Positions 18,398 through 27,315 of a stretch of DNA of 39,299 nucleotides are shown in pieces. Numbering within the stretch: position 1 is the first letter of the stretch; each line of letters begins with the position of its first letter. The DNA is from Candidatus Lustribacter telmatis (GTDB lineage: Bacteria > Vulcanimicrobiota > Vulcanimicrobiia > Vulcanimicrobiales > Vulcanimicrobiaceae), in the NCBI GenBank assembly GCA_003164045.1, contig PLRU01000080.1, positions 544-39,842 on the forward strand, written 5' to 3'. A program made the translations under genes and the position numbers. The notes below the pieces were generated by a model, which was given only the letters and a program-made list of their open reading frames with translations, was not told where the DNA came from and searched no databases.

Positions 18398-19752
18398 GCG
18401 GACGGGCGCCGATCTCCGCATCGTCGCCCGTCAACGTCTCGCAGTTCATCGATGAGATGCCGCTGAACGGCTTCCACGTTCGGCTCGTCCTGCTGACGTT
18501 TCTGGTCTTACTCGTCGATGGTTTCGACGGCGCGATCGCGCCGTACGTTTCGCCGCAACTGGCGCTCGCGTGGCACGTGACGAACCGTGCCGCGTTCGGC
18601 CCCGTGTTCTCAGCGATCTTCATCGGCACGCTCGTCGGCGCGCCGCTGTTCGGGTACCTGGGCGACCGTTACGGACGCAAGTGGGCGCTCATCGTCGGCG
18701 CCGTGTCGTATGCGCTGCTCACGATCGCGACGACCCAGGTGCATTCGCTGCAAGCGTTTTTCTGGCTGCGCATGCTTTCGGGCCTGTGTTTCGGCGGCGT
18801 GTGGCCGAACGCCATCGCGCTCAACATGGAGTTCGCGCCCAAGCGGATGCGCGCGACGTTCGTCGTGCTGATCTTCTTCGGCACGACCTTCGGCGCGGCG
18901 CTGCCCGGGCCGTTCGCCGCCTGGCTCGTGCCGCAGTACGGCTGGCAAGTGCTGTTCTATCTGGGCGGTATCGTGTCGCTGGTGGTCGGACTCGCGTTGA
19001 TCTTCGCGCTGCCGGAGTCGCTGCGGTTTCTCGTGCTCCAGGAGAAATTCGATCGTGCGCTGCGCGTGGCCAACGCGTTTGCCGGGCGCGTGCGGTTCGA
19101 AGCGGCGACGCTGTTCGTCGTCGACGCGGGCGAAGGCCGCGAGAAGCACGCGCTGGCTGAGCTCTTCCGCGGCAAGCTGGCGCTGATCACGCCGCTCTTG
19201 TGGCTGCTGTTCTGCATCAACCTGATGACGTTGTATTTTCTCAACCAGTGGTTTCCGCTGGTGTTCTCCGATGCCGGGCTCCCGCCGCGTGCGGTGGCGC
19301 TCGCGATCACCTACTTTCAAGTCGGCGGAACGATCGGCGGCGTTTTCGTGATGCGGCCGCTCGACCGGTTCGGCTTCGCGCCGGTCGTCCTGCTGTTCAT
19401 CGTCGCGTCGCCGATCATCGCTGCGATCGGCTACCTGACGTGGTCGGAAGCGGCGCTCATGACGGCGGTGTTTTTCTCGGGCTTCTGTCTCTTGGCCAAT
19501 CAATCGAGCATCAACGCGCTCGCGGGGATCGTGTATCCGACCGGCGTGCGTTCCTTTGGGGTCGGCTGGGCACTGGGAGTCGGGCGCATCGGCTCGATCG
19601 CGGGTCCGATCGTCGGCGGCGTTCTCGTCGCGCAGCATCTGCCGGTCGTGCGGCTCTATCAGATCGGCGCGCTGCCGGTCCTTCTGGGCGCCGTCACGGC
19701 CTTTGCGCTCGCGCGCATCCATTCGGCGCAAGCGAGGCAGCAGAGCGTTTAA
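18394..19752 (+). CDS. MFS transporter, aromatic acid:H+ symporter (AAHS)-like
   Basis: 452 residues, 12 predicted membrane helices. It starts at GTG 18394, which overlaps the previous stop (GTGA). The helix 1 motif LLVDGFDGAIAPYV contains the DGxD pattern that distinguishes AAHS transporters such as PcaK, followed by the loop GYLGDRYGRKWALI and helix 4-5 FGGVWPNAIALNMEFAPKRMRAT. These proteins import 4-hydroxybenzoate, protocatechuate and similar acids. With pobA in the same window, 4-hydroxybenzoate is possible, but the operon partner is a flavin monooxygenase, so its substrate may differ. Confidence 0.85.
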   Translation: MSGRAPISASSPVNVSQFIDEMPLNGFHVRLVLLTFLVLLVDGFDGAIAPYVSPQLALAWHVTNRAAFGPVFSAIFIGTLVGAPLFGYLGDRYGRKWALIVGAVSYALLTIATTQVHSLQAFFWLRMLSGLCFGGVWPNAIALNMEFAPKRMRATFVVLIFFGTTFGAALPGPFAAWLVPQYGWQVLFYLGGIVSLVVGLALIFALPESLRFLVLQEKFDRALRVANAFAGRVRFEAATLFVVDAGEGREKHALAELFRGKLALITPLLWLLFCINLMTLYFLNQWFPLVFSDAGLPPRAVALAITYFQVGGTIGGVFVMRPLDRFGFAPVVLLFIVASPIIAAIGYLTWSEAALMTAVFFSGFCLLANQSSINALAGIVYPTGVRSFGVGWALGVGRIGSIAGPIVGGVLVAQHLPVVRLYQIGALPVLLGAVTAFALARIHSAQARQQSV

Positions 19753-19770
19753 CGAGAAGAAGCGTGAGTC

Positions 19771-21240
19771 GTGTTCCTCGCCCGCCTCAAGCGCCTCTTC
19801 GCTCCTGAAAATCGTCAATGGCTGATCGCAGCAATCGTCGCGTGCGCGTTCTTCATGGAACTGCTCGACGGCAGTGTGATCGCAACCGCGCTGCCGCAGA
19901 TGGCACAGTCGTTCCACGAGAACCCGGTCAACCTGAGCATCGGGATGTCGGCGTACCTGCTCACGCTCGCGATCTTCATTCCGTCGAGCGGCTGGATGGC
20001 CGACCGCTACGGATCGAAGACGATCTTCCTGAGCGCGATCGCGATTTTTACCGCCGCCTCGGTTTTATGCGGCTTCTCCAACTCACTCTTGGAATTCACG
20101 GCGGCGCGCGTGGTGCAAGGCATCGGCGGTGCGATGATGGTGCCGGTCGGCCGGCTCGTGGTGTTGCGCGGCAGCGACAAGCGCAACCTCGTCAACCTGA
20201 TGCAGACCGTCACCGTTCCCGGTTTGATCGCGCCGGTGCTCGGACCGCCCATCGGCGGCTTCATCACCACGTTCACTTCGTGGCGTTGGATCTTTTTCTT
20301 GAACATCCCGATCGGCATCTTGGGCCTCGTGCTCGTGGCGCTATTCATGGTGAACCACAAAGCAGAAGAACGCCGCTCGTTCGACCGGCTGGGCTTCGTG
20401 CTGTGCGGCGGCGGCCTTGCATCGCTTCTGTTCGGCCTCGATCAGCTCGGGCGCCCGAATTTCGACGCGACGATTACGGGCGTGTTGATCGGCGGCGGCG
20501 TCGTATTGTGCGCGCTGGCGTTCGTGCACTTGCGCCGCGCCGTGCACCCGCTCATCGACCTCTCGCTCTTTAAAATTCCCACGTTTGCGCTGACGACGCT
20601 CTTCGCCGGAACGGGTTTCCGGATCGTGATCGGAACGACGCCGTTTCTGTGGCCGTTGATGTTCCAGGTCGGTTTCGGGATGACGGCCTTTGCGTCGGGC
20701 GGCCTGATCATCGCCTGCGCCGGGGGCGATCTCGTCATGAAAGTCTACGCGCGGCAGATCTTGCGCCGGTTCGGTTTCCGGCAAACGCTGATCTTTAACG
20801 GTTTGCTCGTCGCGCTCTCCGTGCTGGCCTGCGCGGCGTTCAGTGCATCCACACCGGTCGTGGTCATTGCCGCCGTGCTGTTTATCATCGGCCTCTTCCG
20901 GTCGATCCAATTCGGCGCGTTCAACTCGCTCACGTACGTGGACATTCCACCGGAAAAGCTGAGTGCGGCAAGTTCGCTCGCCAGCACGATCCAGCAGATG
21001 TCGTTCGGCCTCGGCGTCGCGTTCGGCGCTTTGGCGCTCCATCTCGCTGCGCTATGGAACCGCAGCGGCAGTACGCAAGCGTTCACGGTGGCGGATTTCC
21101 GCGTGGCGTTTGTTGCCGCCGCCGTACTTGCGACCGCCGCAGCGCTCGCGTTTACGCGCCTCGACCCGCACGCCGGCTCCGAAGCCAGCGGTCATCGCTA
21201 TGTCATCCCGAGCGTAGTCGAGGGACAGCCGCAATCTTGA
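19771..21240 (+). CDS. MFS transporter, DHA2 (EmrB/QacA) family, with repeat-encoded C-terminus
   Basis: 489 residues from GTG 19771 with AGAAGA upstream. The N-terminus ELLDGSVIATALPQMAQSF matches the DHA2 helix 1 signature (LDxTIVxxALP). Further marks are GWMADRYGSKTIFLSAI, VVQGIGGAMMVPVGRLVVLR and VLGPPIGGFITTFTSWRWIFFLNIPIGI, the exporter motif C block; about 14 helices. The last residues, VIPSVVEGQPQS, are encoded by the left arm and loop of the inverted repeat that follows, so the original stop was probably displaced when the repeat arrived. Substrate unknown; export of a toxic intermediate is plausible. Confidence 0.88.
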   Translation: MFLARLKRLFAPENRQWLIAAIVACAFFMELLDGSVIATALPQMAQSFHENPVNLSIGMSAYLLTLAIFIPSSGWMADRYGSKTIFLSAIAIFTAASVLCGFSNSLLEFTAARVVQGIGGAMMVPVGRLVVLRGSDKRNLVNLMQTVTVPGLIAPVLGPPIGGFITTFTSWRWIFFLNIPIGILGLVLVALFMVNHKAEERRSFDRLGFVLCGGGLASLLFGLDQLGRPNFDATITGVLIGGGVVLCALAFVHLRRAVHPLIDLSLFKIPTFALTTLFAGTGFRIVIGTTPFLWPLMFQVGFGMTAFASGGLIIACAGGDLVMKVYARQILRRFGFRQTLIFNGLLVALSVLACAAFSASTPVVVIAAVLFIIGLFRSIQFGAFNSLTYVDIPPEKLSAASSLASTIQQMSFGLGVAFGALALHLAALWNRSGSTQAFTVADFRVAFVAAAVLATAAALAFTRLDPHAGSEASGHRYVIPSVVEGQPQS

Positions 21241-21278
21241 ACTTTTGTGGCTGTCCCTCGACTACGCTCGGGATGACA
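21201..21278. repeat. perfect 30-bp inverted repeat between convergent genes
   Basis: Arms 21201-21230 and 21249-21278 are exact reverse complements (30 of 30), with an 18-base loop (21231-21248) that holds the MFS stop codon. The arms contain GTCATCCCGAGCGTAGTCGA, a sequence type I recognise as a dispersed intergenic repeat in several high-GC bacteria. It lies between convergent genes, where such an RNA hairpin could end transcription from both sides, although no clear T-run is present. Confidence 0.85.
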
Positions 21279-21290
21279 GAGGGGGTGGGG

Positions 21291-22277
21291 CTACAGTTCG
21301 GCTTCCTCGCCGCCCGCGTCGCCGAGGTCGGTGGCGGCGAAGAGGTCGTCGAGCGGCAGGCGTTTTGCGATCATGCCTTGTTCGTGTGTGTAGCGCAGGA
21401 TCGTTTCGAGGTTCTTGCGGTTGGCGTCGCCGAGACCGTATTGGAACGGATCGTCGCCGAGGATGTCGCGCTGTTCGTCCCAGGCATCGCGCGCCCAGGC
21501 GAGCGGCGGAACGCGCGGATTGCCGGCGCGGCGGTACGCGATCGCTTTGGCGGCGTCGAACGCTTTCACGAGGTTCGTCGGAATCCACGGATAGCGGTCG
21601 ACGATCTCGCGCTTGATCACGGTGACGTGCATGATCGGAAAGATCCCGGTCTCGCGGAAGTACGCGATCTCTTCGGCCTTCGGATCGGCGAAGAGGCGGC
21701 GGATGCGCGGATCGCCGTCGACGAATGCGCGTGGTAAGTTCGGCGCGAGAATCGCGGGGAGCTTGCCCTCGAGCAGCAGCTGCTCGATCCGCTCGCCGTT
21801 GGGCGTGCGCTCGATGCGTAGACCCGGTGCGACGTCGAACTCGACGTCTTCGCTGCGTTCGGTCACCCACGTAACGTCGCGGTGCTTCACGCCGTAACGT
21901 TCTTCGAGCATGCCGCGCAGCCAGACGGCGGCGGCCGGCTGGAAGTTGGTGCCGCCGATGTGCAGGCCCGCCAAGTCTTGCGGTTTGGTGATGCCGGCCG
22001 CCGGGTTCACGAAGATGAAGCCGTGGCGGAAGCGCCGGTGGAGGAAGACCGGGATCGCGGTGAGGTCTTCGTTGCGATCGCGTTCCATGAAATACGCGCC
22101 GACGTTGACTTCGCAGATGTCGAACTCGTTGCGCCGGGCCATGCGCCAGTGCCGTTCGCGCGAACCCATGCCGGTGAGCGGCACGAGTTCGATGCCGTCG
22201 GCTTGCACCGCCCCGAGCGTGAGCGGCCGCGCGAGTTCGTAGTCGCCGAGCGCGATCGTGAGCCGGACCTTTGCCAT
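21291..22277 (-). CDS. 4,5-dihydroxyphthalate decarboxylase (Pht5)-like / substrate-binding-like protein
   Basis: 328 residues from ATG 22277, which overlaps the hyuB stop (TAATG). The sequence follows the Pht5 family closely: VRLTIALGDYELARPLTLGAVQADGIEL at the start, NEFDICEVNVGAYF, PVFLHRRFRHGFIFVNPAAGITKPQDLAG, AAAVWLRGMLEERYGV, RETGIFPIMHVTVIKREIVDRYPWIP, and LVKAFDAAKAIAY. The family has a periplasmic-binding-protein fold but known members are cytosolic decarboxylases of aromatic dicarboxylates; no signal peptide is present here. The role in this operon may be decarboxylation of a ring acid or simple binding. Last gene of the leftward catabolic operon. Confidence 0.8.
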   Translation of the reverse strand: MAKVRLTIALGDYELARPLTLGAVQADGIELVPLTGMGSRERHWRMARRNEFDICEVNVGAYFMERDRNEDLTAIPVFLHRRFRHGFIFVNPAAGITKPQDLAGLHIGGTNFQPAAAVWLRGMLEERYGVKHRDVTWVTERSEDVEFDVAPGLRIERTPNGERIEQLLLEGKLPAILAPNLPRAFVDGDPRIRRLFADPKAEEIAYFRETGIFPIMHVTVIKREIVDRYPWIPTNLVKAFDAAKAIAYRRAGNPRVPPLAWARDAWDEQRDILGDDPFQYGLGDANRKNLETILRYTHEQGMIAKRLPLDDLFAATDLGDAGGEEAEL

Positions 22278-24016
22278 TATGCCGCCGGGCTGCGCCGGCG
22301 CGCGGCGCGTAGCGTGCCGGTTGCCGCGGCGTTCAGCTCGCCGTTCGCGGTAACAACCACGCCGTAGTTGCATTCGGCGCTGGCCACACCGACGTAGCCC
22401 TCACGCACGTCGATGGCGACGATTGCGGCGTCGCGTTCGAGCGGGTCGCCGTAGCCGCCGCCGCCGCCGGTGAGCATGACGAGCGATTCGCCCGGCGCGA
22501 TGCGGTGCCGTGAGGTGGCGACAACGGAACGCTTTGAGCCGTCGGGACTTTGCACGTAGGCATCGTTCGGCCGCGCTTCGAGACCGCCGTGCAATCCCCA
22601 CGGCGGCATCAGCGTACGTTGACATTGCGTGTTGAGGAACATCTCTTGTTCGCCGCCGACGGCCATCTCGACGCCGAGGCCGCCGCGATGACGTCCCGCA
22701 CCGCCGCTGTCGGCCCGCAGCTCGTGACGATCGATCAGGACCGGATAGTACGACTCTTGGACTTCGACCGGCGCGTTCTGTACGTTGCCTTGGCAGATCG
22801 AGACCGACGCGTTGACGCCGTCGCTCTGCGCTTTTCCGCCCCAGCCGCCGCCCATGATGTTCATGCATAGGAACGGACGATTGCGCTCGCGGTCTTGGCC
22901 GTAGAGCGCATAGCCGCTCATGTCGCCCTTGTGCGCCGCGGGAATCATCGCGGGCAATGCGGGCGCGAGGGCGCGCAAGATCGTGTCGATCACCGTCGGC
23001 AGCGCGAGACTCCAGCCGCCGAGCGGCGCCGGCCGCACCGCGCTGAGCAGCTTGCCCGGCGGAATGATCACCTTGAGGGGGCCGAACTCACCCTGCGTTA
23101 CGCCGCTGTCGGGTGCGATGAGGCACTTGAACGCAACGCGTGCCGCTGCCACTGCACCGGAGACGCCGGCGTTGATCGGGCCGCGCACTTGCGGCGGCAG
23201 ATCGGAGAAGTCCACCGTCATCTCATCGCCCGCAATAATCACGCGCACCTTGATGGGTACGGTCTTGTCGCGTTCCACGTAGTCGCTGTCGAGATACGAC
23301 TCGGCCTCGTAGGTGCCGTCGGGAATCGCGCGTACCGCGGCGCGCGAGAGCGCGTCGGACTGGGCCCAAATGCCCTTGATGCAATCGTCGACCACGTCGG
23401 GTCCGTACTTCGTATAGAGTTCGCCCAAACGCAGTTCGCCGATACGGCAGCCCGCGGTTTGCGCCCGCAGATCGCCGAATGAGGAATCGGGGAAGCGAAT
23501 GTTGTCGCGGATCAAGCGGATCGCTTCGTCGTTGGGTTTGCCGCCCGCATAGAGTTTGATCGCGCGCAGCTGCAGGCCCTCATCGAAGATCTCTTCGGTC
23601 GAGGTCGAGCCGAAGCCGCGGCTGCCGCCGCCGACATCGATCCAGTGGGCGCGCAGGGCGGGAAACGCGACGAGCTTGCCGTCGTGAAAGAACGGCGTGA
23701 ACACGACGATGTTGTTGAGGTGCTGGCCACACTTCTCCGGATCGTTGCTGACCAGGACGTCGCCCGGCGCGAAGCCGTCTTTGCCGTAGATTTCGATTGC
23801 GGCCGTCACGGCGGTGCCGAGATCGGCGAGAAAGATCGGCAGGCCGCCGGTATTCTGCGCGATGATGTTCCCGTCGGGGTCCACGATGCCGACGCAGTAG
23901 TCGCGCACTTCGAAGATCATCATGTTGTAGGCGGTGCGGCACAGCACGGTCGCCATTTCGTCGGCATAGGCCACGAGTGCGTTACGCACGACTTCGAGGG
24001 TAATCGGATCGGCCAT
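22277..24016 (-). CDS. hyuB: hydantoinase B / oxoprolinase-family subunit
   Basis: 579 residues from ATG 24016. Family marks: DPITLEVVRNALVAYADEMATVLCRTAYN at the N-terminus, NDPEKCGQHLNNIVVFTPFF with probable metal ligands (Asp, His), LRAHWIDVGGGSRGF, and the C-terminal GGAGRHRGGLGVE and LTGGGGGYGDPLERD. HyuB partners HyuA in ATP-dependent opening of cyclic amides (N-methylhydantoin, 5-oxoproline) or, in related enzymes, carboxylation of ketones. Overlaps both neighbours by one base (TAATG at each end), so equal synthesis with HyuA is likely. The actual substrate is unknown. Confidence 0.92.
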   Translation of the reverse strand: MADPITLEVVRNALVAYADEMATVLCRTAYNMMIFEVRDYCVGIVDPDGNIIAQNTGGLPIFLADLGTAVTAAIEIYGKDGFAPGDVLVSNDPEKCGQHLNNIVVFTPFFHDGKLVAFPALRAHWIDVGGGSRGFGSTSTEEIFDEGLQLRAIKLYAGGKPNDEAIRLIRDNIRFPDSSFGDLRAQTAGCRIGELRLGELYTKYGPDVVDDCIKGIWAQSDALSRAAVRAIPDGTYEAESYLDSDYVERDKTVPIKVRVIIAGDEMTVDFSDLPPQVRGPINAGVSGAVAAARVAFKCLIAPDSGVTQGEFGPLKVIIPPGKLLSAVRPAPLGGWSLALPTVIDTILRALAPALPAMIPAAHKGDMSGYALYGQDRERNRPFLCMNIMGGGWGGKAQSDGVNASVSICQGNVQNAPVEVQESYYPVLIDRHELRADSGGAGRHRGGLGVEMAVGGEQEMFLNTQCQRTLMPPWGLHGGLEARPNDAYVQSPDGSKRSVVATSRHRIAPGESLVMLTGGGGGYGDPLERDAAIVAIDVREGYVGVASAECNYGVVVTANGELNAAATGTLRAARRRSPAA

Positions 24017-26079
24017 TACTTGCCTCCTACGTCGATGATGATCGGGCCGAACGGATGAACCTGCGCGCGATCGCCGGGGAACACGACCGTCGCCGATACT
24101 TGTTCTTCGATAATCGCCGGGCCGTCGATCACTTGGCCGGCGATCAAATCTTCGCGCCGGTAGATGTCGCACTGCACGGCCTCTTTGCTGAAGAACACCG
24201 GCCGGCGGCCGGCCGGCGGCGCCGGTTTCGTGCCGCTCGCGATGCTCCCTCGACCCAAGAGTTCGGCCGAGTTCATACCGATCGCACCGATCGCCGAGAG
24301 ACGAACGTTGACGATCTCGACCGCTTCCTCGCGCGCCGCGTGCCGGTAGCGGGCTTCATGCTCGTCGTCAAAGCCGGAACGCACCCCCGCGAGCAGCTGC
24401 GCCGTGACGGTGCCGTCGGGAACGCCGACGTTGAGCGTGTATTCCTGTCCCTGGTAGCGCAGATCCATGCTGCGCACGAGCCGCACGTCCGTGTGCGCCA
24501 CCCCTTCCTCGAGGAGTATCGCCAGGCCGTCGCCTTCCATGCGTGTGAAGACGTCGCCCAGGCGCGCGATGTCGACGCGGGCGAGCGGCGCGATAAACGT
24601 CTGCACGTAATCATGGCGCAAGTCGCTGAAGAGCATCCCGAACGCCGAGAACGTGCCCGGCAGTTCCGGTACGACGACCTTCGGAATGGACAGTTCGCGC
24701 GCGATCGATGACGCGTGCAAGGGACCGGCCCCGCCGCTCGCGACGAGCGCGAAGTCGCGCGGATCGTGGCCTTTGGCGACCGAGACGTCGCGTACCGAGA
24801 ACGACATCTTCGCGTTCGCGATCGTCAGAATACCGAGCGCCGTTTCTTCGATGCTCATGTGCAGCTGCGTCGCGATCCGGCCGACGGCCGCGCGCGCGCC
24901 GGCGAGGTCGAGCGGCATCTCGCCGCCGAGGAAGTTCTCCGGGTTCAAGCGGCCGAGTACGAGGTTGGCATCGGTCACCGTCGCTTCGGTTCCGCCGAGT
25001 CCGTAGCACACCGGCCCCGGGCTCGCGCCGGAACTGCGCGGACCCACTTTCAGGCCGCCCGATGCATCGAGCCAGGCGATGCTGCCGCCGCCCGTTCCGA
25101 CTTCGACGATATCGATCACCGGCAGCATCATCGGATGGCCGTTCGCATAGCCGCCGATGTGATAGCCGTTCACGACGCGCGTTTCACCATCGGCCACGAG
25201 GCTCGACTTCGCCGTCGTTCCGCCCATGTCGAACGAAATCACGTTGGGCATGCCGAGCACCGCACCCAGCCGCGCCGAGCCGATCACACCGGCCACCGGG
25301 CCGGACTCCATCATCGCGACGGGCCGCGATTTCGCGACGTCCGAGGACATCGTGCCGCCGTTGGACTGCATGATCAGGAAGCTGCCGCCGAAGCCGGCGT
25401 CCTCCAGCGTGTCTTCGATGTGCTCGACGTAGTTTGAGACGATCGGCGCGATGTATGCGTTGAGCACCGTCGTGGACGTGCGTTCGTACTCGCGGAATTC
25501 GCGCAGGATCTGGTGCGAGAGCGACACTTTCGCGAGCGGAAAGTCTTCGGCGATCAGTTCGCCGACGCGGATCTCGTGGGCGGGATTCGCATAGGCGTGC
25601 AGCAGCACGACCGCGATCGACTCAACCCCGGCCGCCTGCAAGTCCGCGATGGCCGCGCGCACGCCGGCTTCGTCGAGCGGGCGCAGCACGTGGCCGCGCG
25701 CGTGCATGCGTTCTTCGATCTCCACGCGCAGGCTGCGCGGCACGAGCGGTTCGGGCCGGGCGAAGAAGAGGTTGTAGGCGTCGGGACGGTTGCTGCGGCC
25801 GATTTCGTAGACGTCGCGAAAACCGCGCGTCGTGATGAGACCCGTCTTCGCGCCGTTCTTTTGGATCACGGTGTTGATCGCGATCGTCGAGCCGTGCATG
25901 AAGTACGCGGCATCGGCGACGTCGAGGCCGGCCTTGCGCAAACAATCCTCGACGCCGTTGGAGAGCCGCTCGTAGGTAGTCAGGCTTTTGGTCGAATGCA
26001 GCCGTTCGCCGCCCTCGCCGAAGGCGACGAGGTCGGTAAACGTTCCGCCGATGTCGACGGCGATGGTAAGACGGCTCAA
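24016..26079 (-). CDS. hyuA: hydantoinase A / oxoprolinase-family ATP-dependent subunit
   Basis: 687 residues from TTG 26079. This start is chosen because TTGA overlaps the stop of the CoA-ligase alpha gene, GGAG lies 7 bases upstream, and the protein then begins MSRLTIAVDIGGTFTDLVAF as usual for the family. ATP-binding motifs of the actin-like fold are present: DIGGTFTD (9-16) and ISFDMGGTTAKSSLV. The segment SASGGAGPLH-like LVASGGAGPLHASSIARELSI is also typical. It phosphorylates the cyclic amide or ketone substrate to drive hydrolysis or carboxylation by HyuB. Neighbouring CoA-ligase subunits suggest that the product is a carboxylic acid to be activated with CoA. Confidence 0.93.
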   Translation of the reverse strand: MSRLTIAVDIGGTFTDLVAFGEGGERLHSTKSLTTYERLSNGVEDCLRKAGLDVADAAYFMHGSTIAINTVIQKNGAKTGLITTRGFRDVYEIGRSNRPDAYNLFFARPEPLVPRSLRVEIEERMHARGHVLRPLDEAGVRAAIADLQAAGVESIAVVLLHAYANPAHEIRVGELIAEDFPLAKVSLSHQILREFREYERTSTTVLNAYIAPIVSNYVEHIEDTLEDAGFGGSFLIMQSNGGTMSSDVAKSRPVAMMESGPVAGVIGSARLGAVLGMPNVISFDMGGTTAKSSLVADGETRVVNGYHIGGYANGHPMMLPVIDIVEVGTGGGSIAWLDASGGLKVGPRSSGASPGPVCYGLGGTEATVTDANLVLGRLNPENFLGGEMPLDLAGARAAVGRIATQLHMSIEETALGILTIANAKMSFSVRDVSVAKGHDPRDFALVASGGAGPLHASSIARELSIPKVVVPELPGTFSAFGMLFSDLRHDYVQTFIAPLARVDIARLGDVFTRMEGDGLAILLEEGVAHTDVRLVRSMDLRYQGQEYTLNVGVPDGTVTAQLLAGVRSGFDDEHEARYRHAAREEAVEIVNVRLSAIGAIGMNSAELLGRGSIASGTKPAPPAGRRPVFFSKEAVQCDIYRREDLIAGQVIDGPAIIEEQVSATVVFPGDRAQVHPFGPIIIDVGGK

Positions 26080-26984
26080 CGTGCGGCTCCAGTTCCAAGT
26101 GCGGTTGCGACCGCGGGGGCAAGATCGTCGAAATGATCGACCACGATCGCGCCGGCATCGCGCAGCGCGGTGCGTTTGTCTTCGGCCGAACCGCGCCCGG
26201 CGGAGATGACGGCGCCGGCATGCCCGAAGCGCATCCCCTCGCGCGCGTAGCGGCCGCCGATGTAGCAGATCAGGGGCTTGGTGAAACCGCCGGCGCGCAG
26301 CAATTCGGCCGCGCCTTCTTCGTTGCTGCCGCCGATTTCGCCGTAACACACGACCGCTTGGGTTTGCGCGTCGGCTTCGAAGCGCTCGAGCAGCTGCGCC
26401 CACGTCGTGCCGATGAAACCATCGCCGCCCACGCCGACCGCGGTGCTCGTGCCGAAGCCGGCTTTGGTGAGGTAGTACGCGATCGTCATCGTGTTGCCGC
26501 CGCTGCGCGAGATGATGCCGATCGGCCCCGGCGTGAACGCGGTGTTCATCATTTCGATGCGGCCGCCGAGACCGCCGAGCGTCGCCTTCCCCGGACTGAG
26601 AATGCCGGGACTGTTCGGGCCGACGAAGAGGCAGCCGCGTTCGCGCGCGTAGGCGATGAGTTCCATCGTGTCCTGATGCGGTACGCGCTCGGGCATGAAG
26701 TGAATCGTCGGTATGCCCGCATCGATCGCCTCAAAAGCCGCGTCTTTGGCCAGCGCGGCCGGCACGAGGATGAAGCTCGCATTGATCTCGGGATGGCGAT
26801 CGCGCGCTTCACGGACCGTGTTGTAGACGGGGATGCCGCGGAACGATTCGCCGCGCCGTCCGGGCGTGACGCCGGCGCACACGACGGTGCCGGCATCGAG
26901 CATCAGGCCCGTGCGCAGGCGGCCTTCGCGCCCGGTCATGCCTTGCACGACGACCCGCGTGCGCTCATCGATCAGAATCGCCAC
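26076..26984 (-). CDS. succinyl-CoA-synthetase-type CoA ligase, alpha subunit
   Basis: 302 residues from GTG 26984, one base after the ferredoxin-like gene stop. It is homologous to SucD: the CoA-binding Rossmann region with VQGMTGREGRLRTGLML, VGPNSPGILSPG, and GIISRSGGNTMTIAYYLTKAGFGTSTAVGVGGD. The phosphohistidine site RFGHAGAVISAG is intact (His255). It therefore should form a phosphoenzyme and make an acyl-CoA with ATP. The location in a GntR-controlled transport and hydrolase operon, not with TCA genes, argues for a dedicated catabolic ligase (succinate, malate or another acid). Confidence 0.9.
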   Translation of the reverse strand: MAILIDERTRVVVQGMTGREGRLRTGLMLDAGTVVCAGVTPGRRGESFRGIPVYNTVREARDRHPEINASFILVPAALAKDAAFEAIDAGIPTIHFMPERVPHQDTMELIAYARERGCLFVGPNSPGILSPGKATLGGLGGRIEMMNTAFTPGPIGIISRSGGNTMTIAYYLTKAGFGTSTAVGVGGDGFIGTTWAQLLERFEADAQTQAVVCYGEIGGSNEEGAAELLRAGGFTKPLICYIGGRYAREGMRFGHAGAVISAGRGSAEDKRTALRDAGAIVVDHFDDLAPAVATALGTGAAR

Positions 26985-26985
26985 G

Positions 26986-27315
26986 CTACCAGCCTCGTCC
27001 GGGTGCGCTGCCGGCGGCGCGCAGTTCGTCGAGATAGGCGTCGATCTCGGGTGTGGGCAGTGCGAACGTCAACGCGCCGAGGCCGTCGGATTGGCACGCG
27101 AGGTCGCACGCGAGGCACTCGATACAGCCGCCCTGCGCGGCGCGTTCGGGCGTGATGCCGAGCGAGGGCAGGCCGTCGGGTCCCGCGGCGAGTGCGGAGC
27201 CGAGGTTGGGCACGTTACACGCCGAGATACACGCCTTTGTCGGACACGCCACGCACTGCTCGAGATCGATCGTCACGCTGCCGCCCGAGAACACGTTCCA
27301 CGACAAGGAGCTCAT
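26986..27315 (-). CDS. small 8-Cys ferredoxin-like protein between CoA-ligase subunits
   Basis: 109 residues. Eight cysteines in two groups: Cys21, 24, 29, 33 (C-x2-C-x4-C-x3-C) and Cys64, 67, 70, 74 (C-x2-C-x2-C-x3-C). Both groups are suited to [4Fe-4S] clusters; a Pro-containing CVACPTKAC opens the first. ATG 27315 overlaps the stop of the beta-subunit gene by 4 bases (ATGA) and the stop is 1 base before the alpha-subunit start, so the three genes are translated as a set. No redox enzyme is adjacent. It could be a structural or regulatory third subunit of the ligase or an electron carrier for an unseen step; no named family is recognised. Confidence 0.85.
   Translation of the reverse strand: MSSLSWNVFSGGSVTIDLEQCVACPTKACISACNVPNLGSALAAGPDGLPSLGITPERAAQGGCIECLACDLACQSDGLGALTFALPTPEIDAYLDELRAAGSAPGRGW

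Noticed and set aside
18610..19917. 435-residue minus-strand frame opposite the AAHS transporter
   Set aside because: Extremely rich in Arg/Glu/Asp/His, the mirror of a hydrophobic membrane-protein gene; a shadow.
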